From Myxococcales bacterium (GTDB lineage Bacteria > Myxococcota > Myxococcia > Myxococcales > Myxococcaceae), in NCBI GenBank assembly GCA_003153055.1, contig PMBV01000362.1, forward strand, positions 1-48,113: a stretch of DNA of 48,113 nucleotides, read 5' to 3'. This document shows, piece by piece, positions 1-10,047 of this stretch (positions are counted from its first letter, which is position 1; each line of letters opens with the position of its first letter). A program made the position numbers and the translations under genes. The notes beneath the pieces were generated by a model. That model was given only the letters and a program-made list of their open reading frames with translations. It did not search any database and was not told the DNA's origin.

Positions 1-3000
1 TCGTTCCAGTCGCCGCTGCCCATCAGTGGCAGGCCGTGGAGCCCCGCCGTGGAACCCCGGTCGATGGCCCGAAGACAATGCTCGAAGACCGACGCCTGCT
101 GACTCGACACTCGCGGCTGCGCGTAGGCGTCAGAGGCGTCGGGTGCCAGCTCGGGCGCTTCGAGGAAGGGCACCACGGCGTCGAAGATGCCCACGTCGCC
201 CGTCGTCCGCGCGTAGTGGGCCACTGCGTAGGGCAGCCACAGGAGGTCATCGGAGCAGCGGGTGCGGGTGCCACGCCCACTCGGCTCGTGCCACCAGTGC
301 TGCACATCACCCTCGAGGAACTGGCGGCTGGCGGCGCGGAGAAGATGCTGGCGAACCAGCGCAGGGCGCGCCAACGAGAGGGCCAGCACATCTTGGAGCT
401 GGTCGCGAAACCCGAACGCGCCACCCGGCTGGGAGTAGCCCGAGCGGGCCCACACCCGGCAGCTCAGGTCCTGGTACAACAGCCAGCCGTTCATGAGGTG
501 GTCGAAGGAGTCGTCGGGCGTGCGCACCTGCACGGCCCCCAGGGTCTCGGCCCACTCGCGGCGGACGCCTGCCAGCGCGGCCTCGGCGGCCTCGAGGTGG
601 CCGTGCCGGCGGACCAGCTCGCGAACGTGGGAGAGGTCTCTCCCCTCGCCGAGGAGAAGGACGAGCTGTCGCGTCTCGCCGGGGGCCAGCGTGAGGGGTA
701 TGTGCTGGGCGGCGCAGGGGTCGAGGCCGGCGCCGAAGTTCTCCGAGAGCGTCTTGCACTCCAGCGCCAGGGGCTGGGCCAGCGAGCCATTGCGCCCGAG
801 GAAGCTCGCTCGGTCGCCCGTCGACGAGCGCGGCTTCTCGCTCGAGAAGGCAAACGCCACGCGCCCGGCGAACTCGTGGTTGAAGACATTGGTCGCGAGC
901 AGCGCACCCGTCTCGGTGTCCTTGGCGGTGACGACGTGGAGTTGCTGCCCGGCGTTCGGTGGCCCGAGGACCCACTCGTTGTAGGCGAACACGCTGAGGC
1001 GCCGAGGTACCCCGCTCTCGTTGGTCAACGTCAACACCGAGAACTTCACCGGGTCGGCCATGTCGACGAAGACGTCGAGCGCGTGGGTGATGCCGTTCGT
1101 CGCGCGGGTGAAGCGTGTCTCGCCCGGGGCGTGACGAATGACGAAGCGCCCACTGGTCGGCGTGCGCAGGAGCGGCCCGGGCGTGGGTGACCAGCTGGCC
1201 CCGGTCTCCTCGTCACGCACCATGATGGCCTCGGCCGTGGGGTCGCTGACCGGATCGTTGGCGAAGGGGGTGAGCCGGTTCTCACGGCTGTTCTCCGACC
1301 AGGTGAAGGCCGCGCCCGACGCCGTGATGATGGTCCCGAAGCTCGGGCTCGCGATGATGTTCGCCCAGGGCTGCGGCGTCTCTTGCTCGCCCTCGAGGAC
1401 CACCACGTACGCCTTGCCTCCATCGGCGAAGCCTCCGACGGTGTTGGCGAGGGCCAGCGGTGGCACGGGCGCCTCCACCGAAGGGGAGCGCTCCCGCCAG
1501 GGCTTGCGCGCCGCCATGAAGTCCCCGGTGGTCGAGGGCTGAGGGGCCGAATGATCGAGCTGCTGGGCCAGCGAGCCTCCGTCGTCAGCGATGACGGCCC
1601 GCGCCACCGCCGCCAGCAGCACGCGTTCGCCCTCGACCATGCGGTCGCCGCGCAAGAGGTACGCGCCACCCGGGCGGTGGTTCCAGGTTCTCCATGGTCC
1701 GTTGTCGAGGAGCGCGGTGAGCTGCGCGTGGATCTCGTCGAGGTAGCTGACCGGGTGCTCGTTCAAGATGACGACGTCGGCGCTGAGGCCCTTGAGCCGC
1801 CAGTACTCCTGCGCCTGGAGCACCTGTCGCACGAGGGCGGTCCCGTCGGCGCTGACGACGCGCACCAGCAGCACCGGCAGGTCACCCGAGATGCCGTGGC
1901 CCCAGAGGTTCTCCTGGCCCAGCAGGTTCTTGGCGAGGAGGACGGGCGCCGCTCGCAGCGAGGCGTCGCTGTGCAGCACCCGTGAGGCGAGGCGCTCGAA
2001 GAGAATGGCGTCTTCTCCCGAGATGCCGAGGTGGCGCAGGGTGCTCTGGGCGTGGGCGAACGCCATCGCGAAGGCCTGAGAGGCGGCGCTGGGGTCACGG
2101 TACCGCTGCGCGAGCGCCATGGCGGTCTCGCGGCTGGGGGCCATGCCGGTGGCAAAGGCCAGGCGAATGACGGCTCCTGGCGCCAGGCGCACGCGCAGCC
2201 TCAGGCTGACGATGGGGTCGAGGAGCACGCCGGTGGTGCCCGTCAACGCTCGCCCGTCGAGGGCCACGGGATTCTCCGGGCCCCGGCCGCGACCGAGGAA
2301 ACGACCGCGGTCCGTCTCCCACTCGACCGGGCCCATGGTGCGACCCTCGACGCTGAGCACGTGAACCGCGAACAGCGCCGCGTCGTCGGGCGCGCGGGGT
2401 CTCCGCCGGCACAACAGGGCGTTGCTCTCGGCGACGTACTGAGTCTCGACGAAGAGCTTGCCGAACGCCGGGTGGGCGAGGTCGTCGGCCGGGGACGCGA
2501 GGACAATCTCGGCGTAGCTGGTGACCTCGAACTCGCGAGGGCGAACGCCCTGATTCGTCACCCTCAGCCGCCGCACCTCGACGTCGTCCTCCGGCGACAC
2601 CACGACGTCGAGCTGAGTGGCGAGCCCGTCGTGGCTGCGCTGGAAGGTGGCCTTGTCGGGGGTGAAGGTGATGACCTCGTCATCGACCTCGGTGCCCGTC
2701 GGGTGGTGCGTGGCAGACCAGACCGCGCCGCTGCGCACGTCGCGCAGGTAGATGAACTGGCTGCCCGGGTCGCGGGTGGAGTCTTGGCGGGAGCGGGTGA
2801 CGGCCCGCCCACGGCAGAAGCTCGCGCCGCCACCGGCGTTGGTCACCACCGCGGTGTAGGTTCCGTTGGAGAGGAACTGGGCGATGGGGAACGGGGTGTG
2901 CGGTGAGCGGAACCGCCGCACCGCCACCGCCGGCACTGGGGTCGCGATGCGGGTCTCGTCGTCGGGTCGAGGGCGCATCACCCCGGCGTGGCGGGGCGAT

Positions 3001-6000
3001 CGCTCCTGGAGCAGCAACTCGGTGGCCCGCACCCGAGGGTCGGCGTGGAACCGGGTCACCATTCGATTGCCGTCGAGCACGTTGGCGATGGCGGTGAGGG
3101 TCATACCGAGGTGGTGGGCGAGGTAGTTCCGCACCACCGTGCCCCGAGGCCCGCCGCTGTGCACCGGGCGCTCGGTGGCGTCCTCGAGCTGACGAGGCGT
3201 GTAATCGATGGCGTCGTAGCTGCCGTAGGTGCCCTCGAGGCCCTCGGCCGCCAGTCGCCTCAGGTTCTTCACCGCCGCGGTCGGGTCCACCAGGCCGGCG
3301 AGGGCCGACGCGTAGGGCGCCACCACGAGCTCGCTCTCGAGGCCGCGCTTGAGCCCGAGGCCGGGAACGCCGAAGGCCTTGTACTGAAAGTTGTCGAGGT
3401 GATCGACGGCGTTGTAGGCCGACTCCGAGATGCCCCATGGGACCCCTCGCTGAGCGGCGTAGTCGCGCTGCCGGCGCACGGCCATCTTGCAGGAGTCGTC
3501 GAGCAGGGTCTCGGGGTAGCTGCGCATGATGAGCAGCGGCATGAGGTACTCGAAGAGGGTCGCGCTCCAGGAGAGCAACGTGGGGACTCCGTGGACGCTG
3601 GTCGCGGTCCTCCCCAGTGCGAACCAGTGCGACTGGGGCAGGTCACCGCGGGCGATGCCGATGAAGCTGGCCAGCCGTGCCTCGGAGGCGAGGAGATCGT
3701 AGTGCGAAGGGTCGAGGCGCCCGGGGCCGTCGGCGTCTTGGTCGCGGTAGCCGATGGCCAGGAGTCGTCGCTTGGGATCGAAGAGAAAGCGGAAGCTCAT
3801 GCCGCCGGCGAACGCGTCCGCGCGCCGCGAGAGCTCGTCGAGGCCGAGGCCGCGCAGACCTTCGGCGAGCACCATGAGGGCGCCCGCGAGGTTCCCGCTG
3901 TCGACGGTCGACACGTAGCGGGGCAGGAGCGGCGCCAGGGTCTGGGTGTCGTACCAGTTGAAGAGGTGGCCCTGGAGCCGCTCCAGGCTCTCCAGAGTGG
4001 TCAGCGTGGCGTCGATGCGTTGGGCGAGCTCGGGGGTTTGAATGAAGCCGAGATCTCGGGCCGCGAGCGTCGACAGCAAGCCCATGCCGATGTTGGTCGG
4101 CGAGGTCCGGTGGGCGACCCTCGACTCGGGCACCTCCTGAAAGTTGTCGGGAGGCAGGGCGTGGTCGGTCGTGCCCATGAACGTCTCGAAGAAGCCCCAG
4201 GTCTTCTTCGCCAGCGCGAGGAGAAACGCGCGATCATCGGCCGCGAGCTCGACGTGCTCGGGCAGGGTGGGTTGGCTCAGGTGATGGGCGACCAGCGGGG
4301 CCAGGGCCCACGCAGCCAAGAACGGGGCCGCCGCGAGGATCCCGTGGGGGCGACCGACCAGGAGCACGAGGCCGAGCGAGGCCCCAGCGGTGAGCGGGCT
4401 CGCGGCCATCTCAGTGAGGAACGAGCGCCGCCCGGTGCCAGTGGAGAGCGCGCTCGCCGCGGCCGTCTTCCATTCGAGGAGCCGCCGCCTGGTGAAGAGG
4501 AGGCGAAACAGGGTGACCGCGATGGCGTGGACCATCTCGAAGGCGTCGTTGGCGAGGAAGCTGACCTCGAGGGCGAGGCGCGCGAGCGCGGTCTCAAGGT
4601 CGTCCCACAGCTCGAGGAGAAAGAAGCGCCATCGCTGCCGTGGTGGTGGGCCGGCCAGGGCCTCGGCGAGCATCACCCAGAGAGGGAAGGCGGCCGAGGC
4701 GAGGGCCCCGAGGGTCCACACGACGGGGTTGCCGGGCAAGATGGTCCACCCGGCGAGGAGCAAGGCGAGGGTGGCAGGCGCGAGGAAGCTGCGCCTCAGG
4801 TTGTCGAGGATCTTCCACCTCGAAATCACCGGGAGGCGGTTGCGCTCCACGCCGTGGCGCGTGGGCACGAAGGGAAACAGCCACCAGAGAATCTGCCAGT
4901 CGCCCCGGGTCCAGCGGTGCTGGCGCCTGGCGTGGGCGAGCACGCTCGACGGGTAGTCGTCGACGAGCTCGAGGTCGGTGACGAGGCCGGTGCGGGCGTG
5001 GAGCCCCTCGAACAGGTCGTGAGACAACAGCGCGTTCTCGGGCACCCGCCCGGCGAGCGCGGCCACGAAGGCGTCGACGTCGTAGAGGCCTTTGCCGGTG
5101 AAGGTGCCCTCACCGAAGAGGTCTTGGTAGGTGTCTGACACGGCCGTGGTGTACGGGTCGACGCCGGTGTGCCCAGCGAAGAGGCGGGCGAAGCGCGAGC
5201 CGGCGGCGCTCGAGGTGGTGACGCTCACCCGCGGCTGGAGGATGCCGTAGCCCTCGGTCACCCTGGCGCTGGTGGCGTCGAAGCGGGGCCGGTTGAGCGG
5301 GTGCGTGATGATGCCCACGAGCTTCCGCGCCACGTCACGTGGCAAGCGGGTGTCGGAGTCGAGGGTGATGCAGTAGCGCACCGAGGGCAACAGCCCCAGC
5401 GCTCCCACCTGCACGTCGAAGCTGGTGTCCTTGGCGCCGCGGAGGAGCCGGTTGAGCTCCTCGAGCTTCCCGCGCTTGCGCTCCCAGCCCATCCAGGTGG
5501 CTTCTTGCTCGTTCCATTGGCGCGCCCGGTGGAAGAGGAAGAACCGGTCGCCGCGCCCTTCGCCATGGCGAGCGTTGAGCGCGTCGATGCCGCACCGAGC
5601 GGCGGCGATGATGGCGGCGTCCTGGGGTTGCTCCCGGGCCACGGCGTCGACGAAGTCTCCGAGGATGGCGAAGTGAATGCGGGGGTCCAAGTTGCCCAGC
5701 GCGAGGACCTCGAGGTGCTCGAGGAGGTGCTCCACGTACTCGACGCTCGTCAGGAGCGTGGGAACGACCACCAGCGTGCGCGCGTCCTCGGGAATGCCGG
5801 AGAGGAAGTCGAGCCGGGGCAGGCGGCGCGGCGGCGCGAAGGCGGCCGCCAGCCGCTGGGTCAACGCGATGGTGAGCTGGCTCGCGGGGACGAGCAGCAA
5901 GAGCGCCACGACGATCTGCTGGGCGATGGTGGCGGCCCCGAGCCGCGCGTAGGCCACGCCGGCCGCGAGCGCCGCGAGGGTCAAGAGCGTGATCGACCCC

Positions 6001-7220
6001 AGGTACACAGGTGTCGCGTTGGCAAAGGCCAGCCGGCGCAGCCCACGGAGGAGCCCGGGCCGCCAACCGATGGTGGTCTCGAACGCCCGACGCCCCTTGC
6101 CAATGAGGTGATGGCCGACGTGAGCCGCGCGGGACGCAGGCCCCTCGGTCACCGCCGCCAACCTCGCGGCCTCGACGGCGCGCAACGCGACGCGCACCTG
6201 AGCCTCGCCGCTGGGCTCGGCCAGCTCCTCGACGGCTTGCCGGTAGCGATCGCGGCTCAAGAAGTCCATGTGGGTGTGGACTCCAGCCGGGTCCCGCTGG
6301 AGCACCCGTTCGACCTGGCTCACCGTCTCGACGTGCTCGCTCCAGTCGAGCTGCGAGCACAGCCGGAGGCTGGTGATGACGTTGGCGACCGACACCTGGG
6401 CGGCCGCCTCGCGCTGGTGCTCCCGGCGAATCGCCTCTTCGGGTGACAAGCCTCCCGCGGTCAGGTGCTCGTCGAGGCCCCGGCGCACGTCTGAGAGCCG
6501 AGGGCCGAACTCGCGCACCCGTCGCATGAGCTGCACCACCAGCGCGGTGTGGAGCCCGCCAGGGAGGCTCGGGACCTCGGCGCTGTCCGAGGCGTCGATG
6601 CGCTCCACGTAGGCGTCGGCCATGCGGCGGGCGGCGCGCGCGGCGAGCAACTCCTCAGCGAGGCGCCTCAGGTTCTCGATGAGCGCGACCTTCAACATGC
6701 TCGGCCACGCCCACAGCTCGCCGATGGTCAGCGGCGCGACGCTTTGGAAGCTCTCGAGGAACCGGGTGAGTTGGTGGCGATCGAGCCGGCTGTCGCTGTG
6801 GCGAATCAGCTCCACCGCGATGGCGTACACGCGCGCGTCGCCCACCTGGTCGCGCGAGGCGAGCCTGGGGAGCTCGCGGTAGTAGCTGCCTGGGAGGTCG
6901 TGGCGAACCTGACCAATCTCCGAGCGGACCAGGTGGTAGTTGTCGAGCAGCCACTCCCCGGCGGGGGTGATGAACTCGCCACGGTGAACGTCGTCGCCCA
7001 GGGCGCGGTACGCCTCGCGGAGGATTCGCGAGTTCTCGTCGAAGCGGGGGAAGAGGCTGCGAGCCGGCCGCCGGGAGGTCGGATCGACCAGGAACCTCGC
7101 CGCCAGAGCGTGCGCCCGCTCCTCGAGGCGCTCGATGCTGAGCAGCTCGTCGCGCAGAGGTCGCTCCGCCGCGGTGGCGACATGGAGCGGCCAGGAGCTG
7201 AGGATTCCTTCGAGGGCCAT
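1..7220 (-). CDS. ndvB: Cyclic beta-1,2-glucan synthase (NdvB/ChvB-like), 3' end beyond window
   Basis: Giant inner-membrane enzyme that polymerises glucose from UDP-glucose, trims and cyclises it to periplasmic beta-1,2-glucan. About 2,406 residues lie in the window; family members are near 2,800. Seen in order: helical N-terminal part; hydrophobic segments at about 405-450; glycosyltransferase domain with [10 protein letters not shown] near residue 620 and [10 protein letters not shown] near 770; more membrane segments at about 807-853 and 963-980; a glycoamylase-like segment near 1033-1058 ([19 protein letters not shown]); GH94-type phosphorylase regions from about 1440 and 1950. The frame leaves the window inside the GH94 motif GSGDWN, just before the expected catalytic Asp. 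ATG 7220 is chosen because GGAG lies 5 bases upstream; in-frame ATG 7247 is possible and is directly preceded by a stop. I read no internal stop. Confidence 0.93.
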   Translation of the reverse strand, partial: MALEGILSSWPLHVATAAERPLRDELLSIERLEERAHALAARFLVDPTSRRPARSLFPRFDENSRILREAYRALGDDVHRGEFITPAGEWLLDNYHLVRSEIGQVRHDLPGSYYRELPRLASRDQVGDARVYAIAVELIRHSDSRLDRHQLTRFLESFQSVAPLTIGELWAWPSMLKVALIENLRRLAEELLAARAARRMADAYVERIDASDSAEVPSLPGGLHTALVVQLMRRVREFGPRLSDVRRGLDEHLTAGGLSPEEAIRREHQREAAAQVSVANVITSLRLCSQLDWSEHVETVSQVERVLQRDPAGVHTHMDFLSRDRYRQAVEELAEPSGEAQVRVALRAVEAARLAAVTEGPASRAAHVGHHLIGKGRRAFETTIGWRPGLLRGLRRLAFANATPVYLGSITLLTLAALAAGVAYARLGAATIAQQIVVALLLLVPASQLTIALTQRLAAAFAPPRRLPRLDFLSGIPEDARTLVVVPTLLTSVEYVEHLLEHLEVLALGNLDPRIHFAILGDFVDAVAREQPQDAAIIAAARCGIDALNARHGEGRGDRFFLFHRARQWNEQEATWMGWERKRGKLEELNRLLRGAKDTSFDVQVGALGLLPSVRYCITLDSDTRLPRDVARKLVGIITHPLNRPRFDATSARVTEGYGILQPRVSVTTSSAAGSRFARLFAGHTGVDPYTTAVSDTYQDLFGEGTFTGKGLYDVDAFVAALAGRVPENALLSHDLFEGLHARTGLVTDLELVDDYPSSVLAHARRQHRWTRGDWQILWWLFPFVPTRHGVERNRLPVISRWKILDNLRRSFLAPATLALLLAGWTILPGNPVVWTLGALASAAFPLWVMLAEALAGPPPRQRWRFFLLELWDDLETALARLALEVSFLANDAFEMVHAIAVTLFRLLFTRRRLLEWKTAAASALSTGTGRRSFLTEMAASPLTAGASLGLVLLVGRPHGILAAAPFLAAWALAPLVAHHLSQPTLPEHVELAADDRAFLLALAKKTWGFFETFMGTTDHALPPDNFQEVPESRVAHRTSPTNIGMGLLSTLAARDLGFIQTPELAQRIDATLTTLESLERLQGHLFNWYDTQTLAPLLPRYVSTVDSGNLAGALMVLAEGLRGLGLDELSRRADAFAGGMSFRFLFDPKRRLLAIGYRDQDADGPGRLDPSHYDLLASEARLASFIGIARGDLPQSHWFALGRTATSVHGVPTLLSWSATLFEYLMPLLIMRSYPETLLDDSCKMAVRRQRDYAAQRGVPWGISESAYNAVDHLDNFQYKAFGVPGLGLKRGLESELVVAPYASALAGLVDPTAAVKNLRRLAAEGLEGTYGSYDAIDYTPRQLEDATERPVHSGGPRGTVVRNYLAHHLGMTLTAIANVLDGNRMVTRFHADPRVRATELLLQERSPRHAGVMRPRPDDETRIATPVPAVAVRRFRSPHTPFPIAQFLSNGTYTAVVTNAGGGASFCRGRAVTRSRQDSTRDPGSQFIYLRDVRSGAVWSATHHPTGTEVDDEVITFTPDKATFQRSHDGLATQLDVVVSPEDDVEVRRLRVTNQGVRPREFEVTSYAEIVLASPADDLAHPAFGKLFVETQYVAESNALLCRRRPRAPDDAALFAVHVLSVEGRTMGPVEWETDRGRFLGRGRGPENPVALDGRALTGTTGVLLDPIVSLRLRVRLAPGAVIRLAFATGMAPSRETAMALAQRYRDPSAASQAFAMAFAHAQSTLRHLGISGEDAILFERLASRVLHSDASLRAAPVLLAKNLLGQENLWGHGISGDLPVLLVRVVSADGTALVRQVLQAQEYWRLKGLSADVVILNEHPVSYLDEIHAQLTALLDNGPWRTWNHRPGGAYLLRGDRMVEGERVLLAAVARAVIADDGGSLAQQLDHSAPQPSTTGDFMAARKPWRERSPSVEAPVPPLALANTVGGFADGGKAYVVVLEGEQETPQPWANIIASPSFGTIITASGAAFTWSENSRENRLTPFANDPVSDPTAEAIMVRDEETGASWSPTPGPLLRTPTSGRFVIRHAPGETRFTRATNGITHALDVFVDMADPVKFSVLTLTNESGVPRRLSVFAYNEWVLGPPNAGQQLHVVTAKDTETGALLATNVFNHEFAGRVAFAFSSEKPRSSTGDRASFLGRNGSLAQPLALECKTLSENFGAGLDPCAAQHIPLTLAPGETRQLVLLLGEGRDLSHVRELVRRHGHLEAAEAALAGVRREWAETLGAVQVRTPDDSFDHLMNGWLLYQDLSCRVWARSGYSQPGGAFGFRDQLQDVLALSLARPALVRQHLLRAASRQFLEGDVQHWWHEPSGRGTRTRCSDDLLWLPYAVAHYARTTGDVGIFDAVVPFLEAPELAPDASDAYAQPRVSSQQASVFEHCLRAIDRGSTAGLHGLPLMGSGDWN

Positions 7221-7247
7221 GAACGCTCCGTGAGCTCGTTGCGTCAT

Positions 7248-7556
7248 CGGTCAGGAAGCCGAGAGCAACTTGCGCGCCATGGGCATGGGGGCTCTTTGTC
7301 CCAGTAGGACTCACGGGGCGTTGGCCGTGGGTCCACCAAAATGAAGGAGTGGGCCCATCACATTGGCTCGATGCACCGATGGCCGAGGCTCACGCTCACT
7401 CCGATCAGGCGAATAGGTGTGCGGTCAAGCCGAAGTCGGCGACTTTGGCACACGGGTACGGAACGTGCTGATGACAGCCTCGGTGTCGTTCCGAGTCGTC
7501 GAGGGCTCCTTCTCCTCCATTCCTCCCTCCGCCGCCGCACTCGAAAGGAACTCATC
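7248..7556. other. Intergenic region between divergent glucan synthase and envelope operon
   Basis: About 310 bases with no convincing gene on either strand. It must carry the promoters of the leftward glucan synthase gene and the rightward envelope operon. It contains two inverted repeats close to the operon (listed separately). A TGGCAC hexamer at 7446 resembles the -24 box of sigma-54 promoters but no GC doublet follows at the right distance. Confidence 0.6.
7429..7493. promoter_or_regulatory. Two inverted repeats upstream of the envelope operon
   Basis: First dyad: GCC-G-AAGTC (7429-7437), a GGC spacer, then GACTT-T-GGC (7441-7449), i.e. 5 + 3 paired positions around one mismatch. Second dyad: CGGAACG (7459-7465) and CGTTCCG (7487-7493), separated by 21 bases. 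Both lie 64-128 bases before the start of the lmo0937-type gene and could be operator or promoter elements. The GGAAC at 7460 also resembles an ECF-sigma -35 box, but I cannot assign a matching -10. Confidence 0.3.
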
Positions 7557-7748
7557 ATGCCTTGGGCCGTCGCGGGTTCGTTGCTCATTCTCTGGGCGCT
7601 TGGCTTGCTGAGCGCGTACATGGTGAAAGGAATCGCGCCCACGCTGCTCATTGGGGCGCTCTCGGTCGTGCTGCTCCGAAGTCTCCAGGCGCGATGGGCC
7701 ACCCGCGGGGTCCCCGAGGCCCTTGGCGCCGACGAGCACACGCCATGA
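7557..7748 (+). CDS. lmo0937-family small membrane protein
   Basis: 63 residues, almost entirely two hydrophobic helices. The pattern MPWAVAGSLLILWALGLLSA followed by a Gly-Ile turn, a second helix and a basic tail (LLRSLQARW) matches the lmo0937/DUF5670 family of tiny inner-membrane proteins, often found next to envelope-stress genes; the molecular role is unknown. ATG 7557 is preceded by AAAGGA seven bases upstream. It is the first gene of a four-gene run and its stop overlaps the next start by four bases (ATGA), so the two are probably translationally coupled. Confidence 0.75.
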   Translation: MPWAVAGSLLILWALGLLSAYMVKGIAPTLLIGALSVVLLRSLQARWATRGVPEALGADEHTP

Positions 7749-8095
7749 CCCGGGTCGGGCTGGCGTTGGTGATGGCGGTCACCTCGAGCGCCTGCTGGGC
7801 GACGCGGATTTCTCCCTCGGCGCTGACCCGCTACCAGGCCAGCGTGCGGACCGCGGAGGCCCAAGGAGCCCAGGGCGTGCCCGCCGCGCGGCTGCACCTC
7901 GAGCTGGCCAGACACGAGCTGGCCACGGCGGAACAGCTTGCATCTGATGGGGACCCCCGCGCGGGTCTGGCGCTGGCGTGCGCACAGGTCGACGCGGAGG
8001 TCTCCGTCGCCATGGCCCGTGAAGCGCTGCTGCACGTCGACGCTCTGAGGGCCGCCGTCGACCTCCTGGCCATTCAAGACAAGGGCGGCCTGTAG
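7745..8095 (+). CDS. DUF4398-type envelope lipoprotein
   Basis: 116 residues. A short hydrophobic leader ends at TSSAC, a plausible though imperfect lipobox. The body is a helical region with the alternating Ala/Leu pattern of DUF4398 (QASVRTAEAQGAQ, then ARLHLELARHELATAEQLA, then LALACAQVDAEVSVA). DUF4398 proteins are small periplasmic or outer-membrane lipoproteins usually encoded beside OmpA-domain proteins, as here. The start overlaps the previous stop (ATGA). The next gene follows after 29 bases. The role is unknown; a helical partner of the OmpA lipoprotein downstream is an inference. Confidence 0.7.
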   Translation: MTRVGLALVMAVTSSACWATRISPSALTRYQASVRTAEAQGAQGVPAARLHLELARHELATAEQLASDGDPRAGLALACAQVDAEVSVAMAREALLHVDALRAAVDLLAIQDKGGL

Positions 8096-8124
8096 TTCTC
8101 CATTCCAAGGAATCGAGGGAGCCC

Positions 8125-8964
8125 ATGAAGATGCGAGTGTTGGTTCGGATTCCCCTGTGGGGGATGCTCGGCTGCGCCGGCGCTCCCGCCCAGCTGGTCG
8201 ACGCGCGCGATACCTACATGGCCGCGAGCAACGGGCCGTCGGCGGACCTCGCTCCCTTCGAGCTCCGCGCCGCGAGCCGAGCGCTCGATCAGGCGAACCA
8301 GGTGTTCGACCGAGACGGCGACACGCTCGCGCTGCGCGACTACGCGTACATCGCCCAGCGCCGGGTCGAGCTCGCCGATGTCACCGCTCGTTCCGAGGGA
8401 GATCGCCAAAGCATCATCGCGGCCGAGCGACAGGGCGTCGTGCGGAGGGCCTCTGACGTCCCCTTCGTCGAGGGGAACGCCATCATGGGCCCAGAGGCAG
8501 CGAGCGCGGAGTCACCGGTTCGCTCGGTGGCTGAGGAGAGACTCCACGAAGCCAGGAGGGAGCTCGCCGCGATCGCGCAGGTGAAGCGAGACGCGCGCGG
8601 CCTGGTCATCACCATCAACGGGAGTGTCTTGTTTGCCCCGGGGACGTCGACGTTGCTCGAGATCGCCAAGGCCAAGCTCGATCGCGTCGCCTGTGCGATC
8701 GAGGCACAGCGAGAAGATGGCAGGATGCTCGTCGAGGGGCACACCGACAACCAGGGCTCTGACGCGACCCGCCTCACCCTGTCTCTGAGCCGGGCACTGG
8801 CCGTGCGCGATTACCTGGTCATCGGCGGCGTCGACGGCGAGATGATCAGCGTGGTTGGCGTTGGGGCGAGCCGCCCACTCACGGACAATGGGAACGCTCG
8901 GAACCGCGCCAACAATCGCCGAGTCGAGATCATCATTCAGCCACTGCCGCTGACCCGACGTTGA
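8125..8964 (+). CDS. OmpA-family peptidoglycan-binding lipoprotein with DUF4398-like stem
   Basis: 279 residues. The leader MKMRVLVRIPLWGMLGC ends in a likely lipobox Cys. Residues about 25-160 are helical and resemble the DUF4398 stem of the preceding gene. Residues about 165-275 form an OmpA C-terminal domain: FAPGTSTLLEIAKAKL, VEGHTDNQGSDATRLTLSLS, then NARNRANNRRVEI, with the Asp and Arg that contact diaminopimelate in this family. It should tether the outer membrane to peptidoglycan. GAGGGA sits five bases before ATG 8125. It is third in the envelope operon. A second OmpA lipoprotein is at 16959. Confidence 0.88.
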   Translation: MKMRVLVRIPLWGMLGCAGAPAQLVDARDTYMAASNGPSADLAPFELRAASRALDQANQVFDRDGDTLALRDYAYIAQRRVELADVTARSEGDRQSIIAAERQGVVRRASDVPFVEGNAIMGPEAASAESPVRSVAEERLHEARRELAAIAQVKRDARGLVITINGSVLFAPGTSTLLEIAKAKLDRVACAIEAQREDGRMLVEGHTDNQGSDATRLTLSLSRALAVRDYLVIGGVDGEMISVVGVGASRPLTDNGNARNRANNRRVEIIIQPLPLTRR

Positions 8965-8984
8965 AACCACAGGAGGAGCTCATC

Positions 8985-9197
8985 ATGAAGATCGCCGGAT
9001 TCGTGCTCGTCGCGCTGGGTGTGATTGGGCTTCTCTACGGGGGAATTCAATACACCTCTCGAGACACGGTGGTCGATCTCGGCCCCATCCACGCGACAAC
9101 CGATCGCCAACACACCTTGCCCATCGCCCCCCTCGCCGGTGCGCTCCTGTTGGCTGGAGGCGCGGCTGTCTTGATTTCCGCGCGACGAAAGAACTGA
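8985..9197 (+). CDS. Small two-helix membrane protein (DUF3185-like)
   Basis: 70 residues with two membrane helices. The first is GFVLVALGVIGLLYGGIQYT; a polar loop ending in QHTLPIAP follows; the second is LAGALLLAGGAAVLISA with a basic RRKN tail. The layout resembles DUF3185-type proteins and clearly resembles the protein at 18753-19025 (YG motif, charged loop with Q-H-T, Gly-Gly in helix 2). ATG 8985 has a strong AGGAGGAG ribosome site. It is the last gene of the operon, directly followed by a terminator-like hairpin. Function unknown. Confidence 0.75.
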   Translation: MKIAGFVLVALGVIGLLYGGIQYTSRDTVVDLGPIHATTDRQHTLPIAPLAGALLLAGGAAVLISARRKN

Positions 9198-9201
9198 CTC
9201 G

Positions 9202-9227
9202 GAGGCGAAATTGGGGAATTTTGCCTC
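9202..9227 (+). terminator. Terminator-like hairpin after the envelope operon
   Basis: GAGGCGAAATT (9202-9212), loop GGGG (9213-9216), AATTTTGCCTC (9217-9227): an 11-bp stem with one G-U pair, starting five bases after the stop codon of the preceding gene. The descending arm has a TTTT run but no U-tract follows the hairpin. Confidence 0.55.
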
Positions 9228-9243
9228 AATTCGATTGGAGTTC

Positions 9244-9261
9244 CGAGACCGGGCGGTCTCG
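9244..9261. promoter_or_regulatory. Perfect 8-bp dyad upstream of the acyltransferase gene
   Basis: CGAGACCG (9244-9251), GG, CGGTCTCG (9254-9261). The two-base spacer makes a hairpin unlikely, so a dimeric DNA-binding protein site is the better reading. It lies 45-62 bases upstream of ATG 9306. Confidence 0.3.
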
Positions 9262-9305
9262 ATGGGCCGCAGTTCACCGGTACGTTACTTGCTGAATGGA
9301 GAGGA

Positions 9306-10025
9306 ATGTCATACATCCCCGCGGCCTTGTCTGGATCCGAGCCTTCATCGCTGCTCACTCGCGTCGCTCGCCGCTTGGCTGCCCCAGGCAGCGGGAGCCC
9401 CGCGGCTGAGAAGCTCCGTCGGAAGTTGGCCAACAACCTGGCCCTGGGTTGGCCAGAGCTCCTCTCGAAGTCCTTTCGATTCGCCAAGTCGACGGTGACG
9501 ACCCGCTGCCTGCTCCACGACGTCGAGCGCGTCGGCGTCGGTGTTCGGGTAGAAGGTGTCGCGCCGGTGATCGACAACCGCGGCGGCATCATCGTCTTGG
9601 GCGATGACGTCGTCTTGTCGTCTCCGCGGACTCCGATCCACATGGCCCTGAGGCTGAACGCGGTGCTCCGCATCGGCGAGCGAACGTGGGTGAACGACGG
9701 CGTCTGGTTCGGGTGCACCCAGCGGATCACGATCGGTGAGCGAGTCTTGATTGGCCCTGGTGTCCGAATCTTCGACAATGACTACCATGACTTCTACCAA
9801 CGCTGGCGCGCGCCGGCAGCCCGGCCCGTGACCATCGGCGACGATGTCTGGATTGCCTCCGACGCCATCGTGCTCCGGGGTGTGGAGATCGGCCGCGGCG
9901 CGGTCGTCGGGGCGGCCAGCGTGGTGTTGGAAGACGTCGAGCCGTTCACGGTCGTCGTCGGCAACCCGGCCCGGGTGGTCAAGCGGCTCGACCCTCAGCT
10001 CTTCGAGCCCTCCCGCCCCGATTGA
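9306..10025 (+). CDS. Left-handed beta-helix (hexapeptide) O-acyltransferase
   Basis: 239 residues. The C-terminal half (about 120-230) shows hexapeptide repeats: RITIGERVLIGPGVRIFDN, DYHDF with a likely catalytic His, VTIGDDVWIASDAIVLRGVE, then the family's closing GNPARVVKRL. This is the maltose/galactoside/CapG-like acetyltransferase group, which transfers acetyl from acetyl-CoA to sugars of polysaccharides or glycans. The N-terminal 100 residues are less typical. The Shine-Dalgarno GGAGAGG sits only one base before ATG 9306, so the exact start is uncertain. It stands alone after the envelope operon; a sugar target in a surface glycan is an inference. Confidence 0.82.
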   Translation: MSYIPAALSGSEPSSLLTRVARRLAAPGSGSPAAEKLRRKLANNLALGWPELLSKSFRFAKSTVTTRCLLHDVERVGVGVRVEGVAPVIDNRGGIIVLGDDVVLSSPRTPIHMALRLNAVLRIGERTWVNDGVWFGCTQRITIGERVLIGPGVRIFDNDYHDFYQRWRAPAARPVTIGDDVWIASDAIVLRGVEIGRGAVVGAASVVLEDVEPFTVVVGNPARVVKRLDPQLFEPSRPD

Positions 10026-10034
10026 GAGGGCTCG
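10004..10034. terminator. Bidirectional terminator-like hairpin between convergent genes
   Basis: CGAGCCCTC (10004-10012) and GAGGGCTCG (10026-10034) form a perfect 9-bp stem with a 13-base loop. The hairpin spans the stop codon of the acyltransferase and lies 14 bases before the end of the convergent lipoprotein gene. No clear U-tract on either side. Confidence 0.45.
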
Positions 10035-10047
10035 CGGAGCTCCAGGC

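Noticed and set aside
2988..5138. Very long plus-strand open frame (716 codons), with others at 36-1190 and 5169-6446
   Set aside because: They are antisense to the cyclic glucan synthase, whose minus frame carries unmistakable GT84 and GH94 motifs. Long antisense frames are expected in DNA this rich in G and C.
7446..7465. TGGCAC box resembling a sigma-54 promoter
   Set aside because: There is no GC doublet at the required distance for a -12 element.
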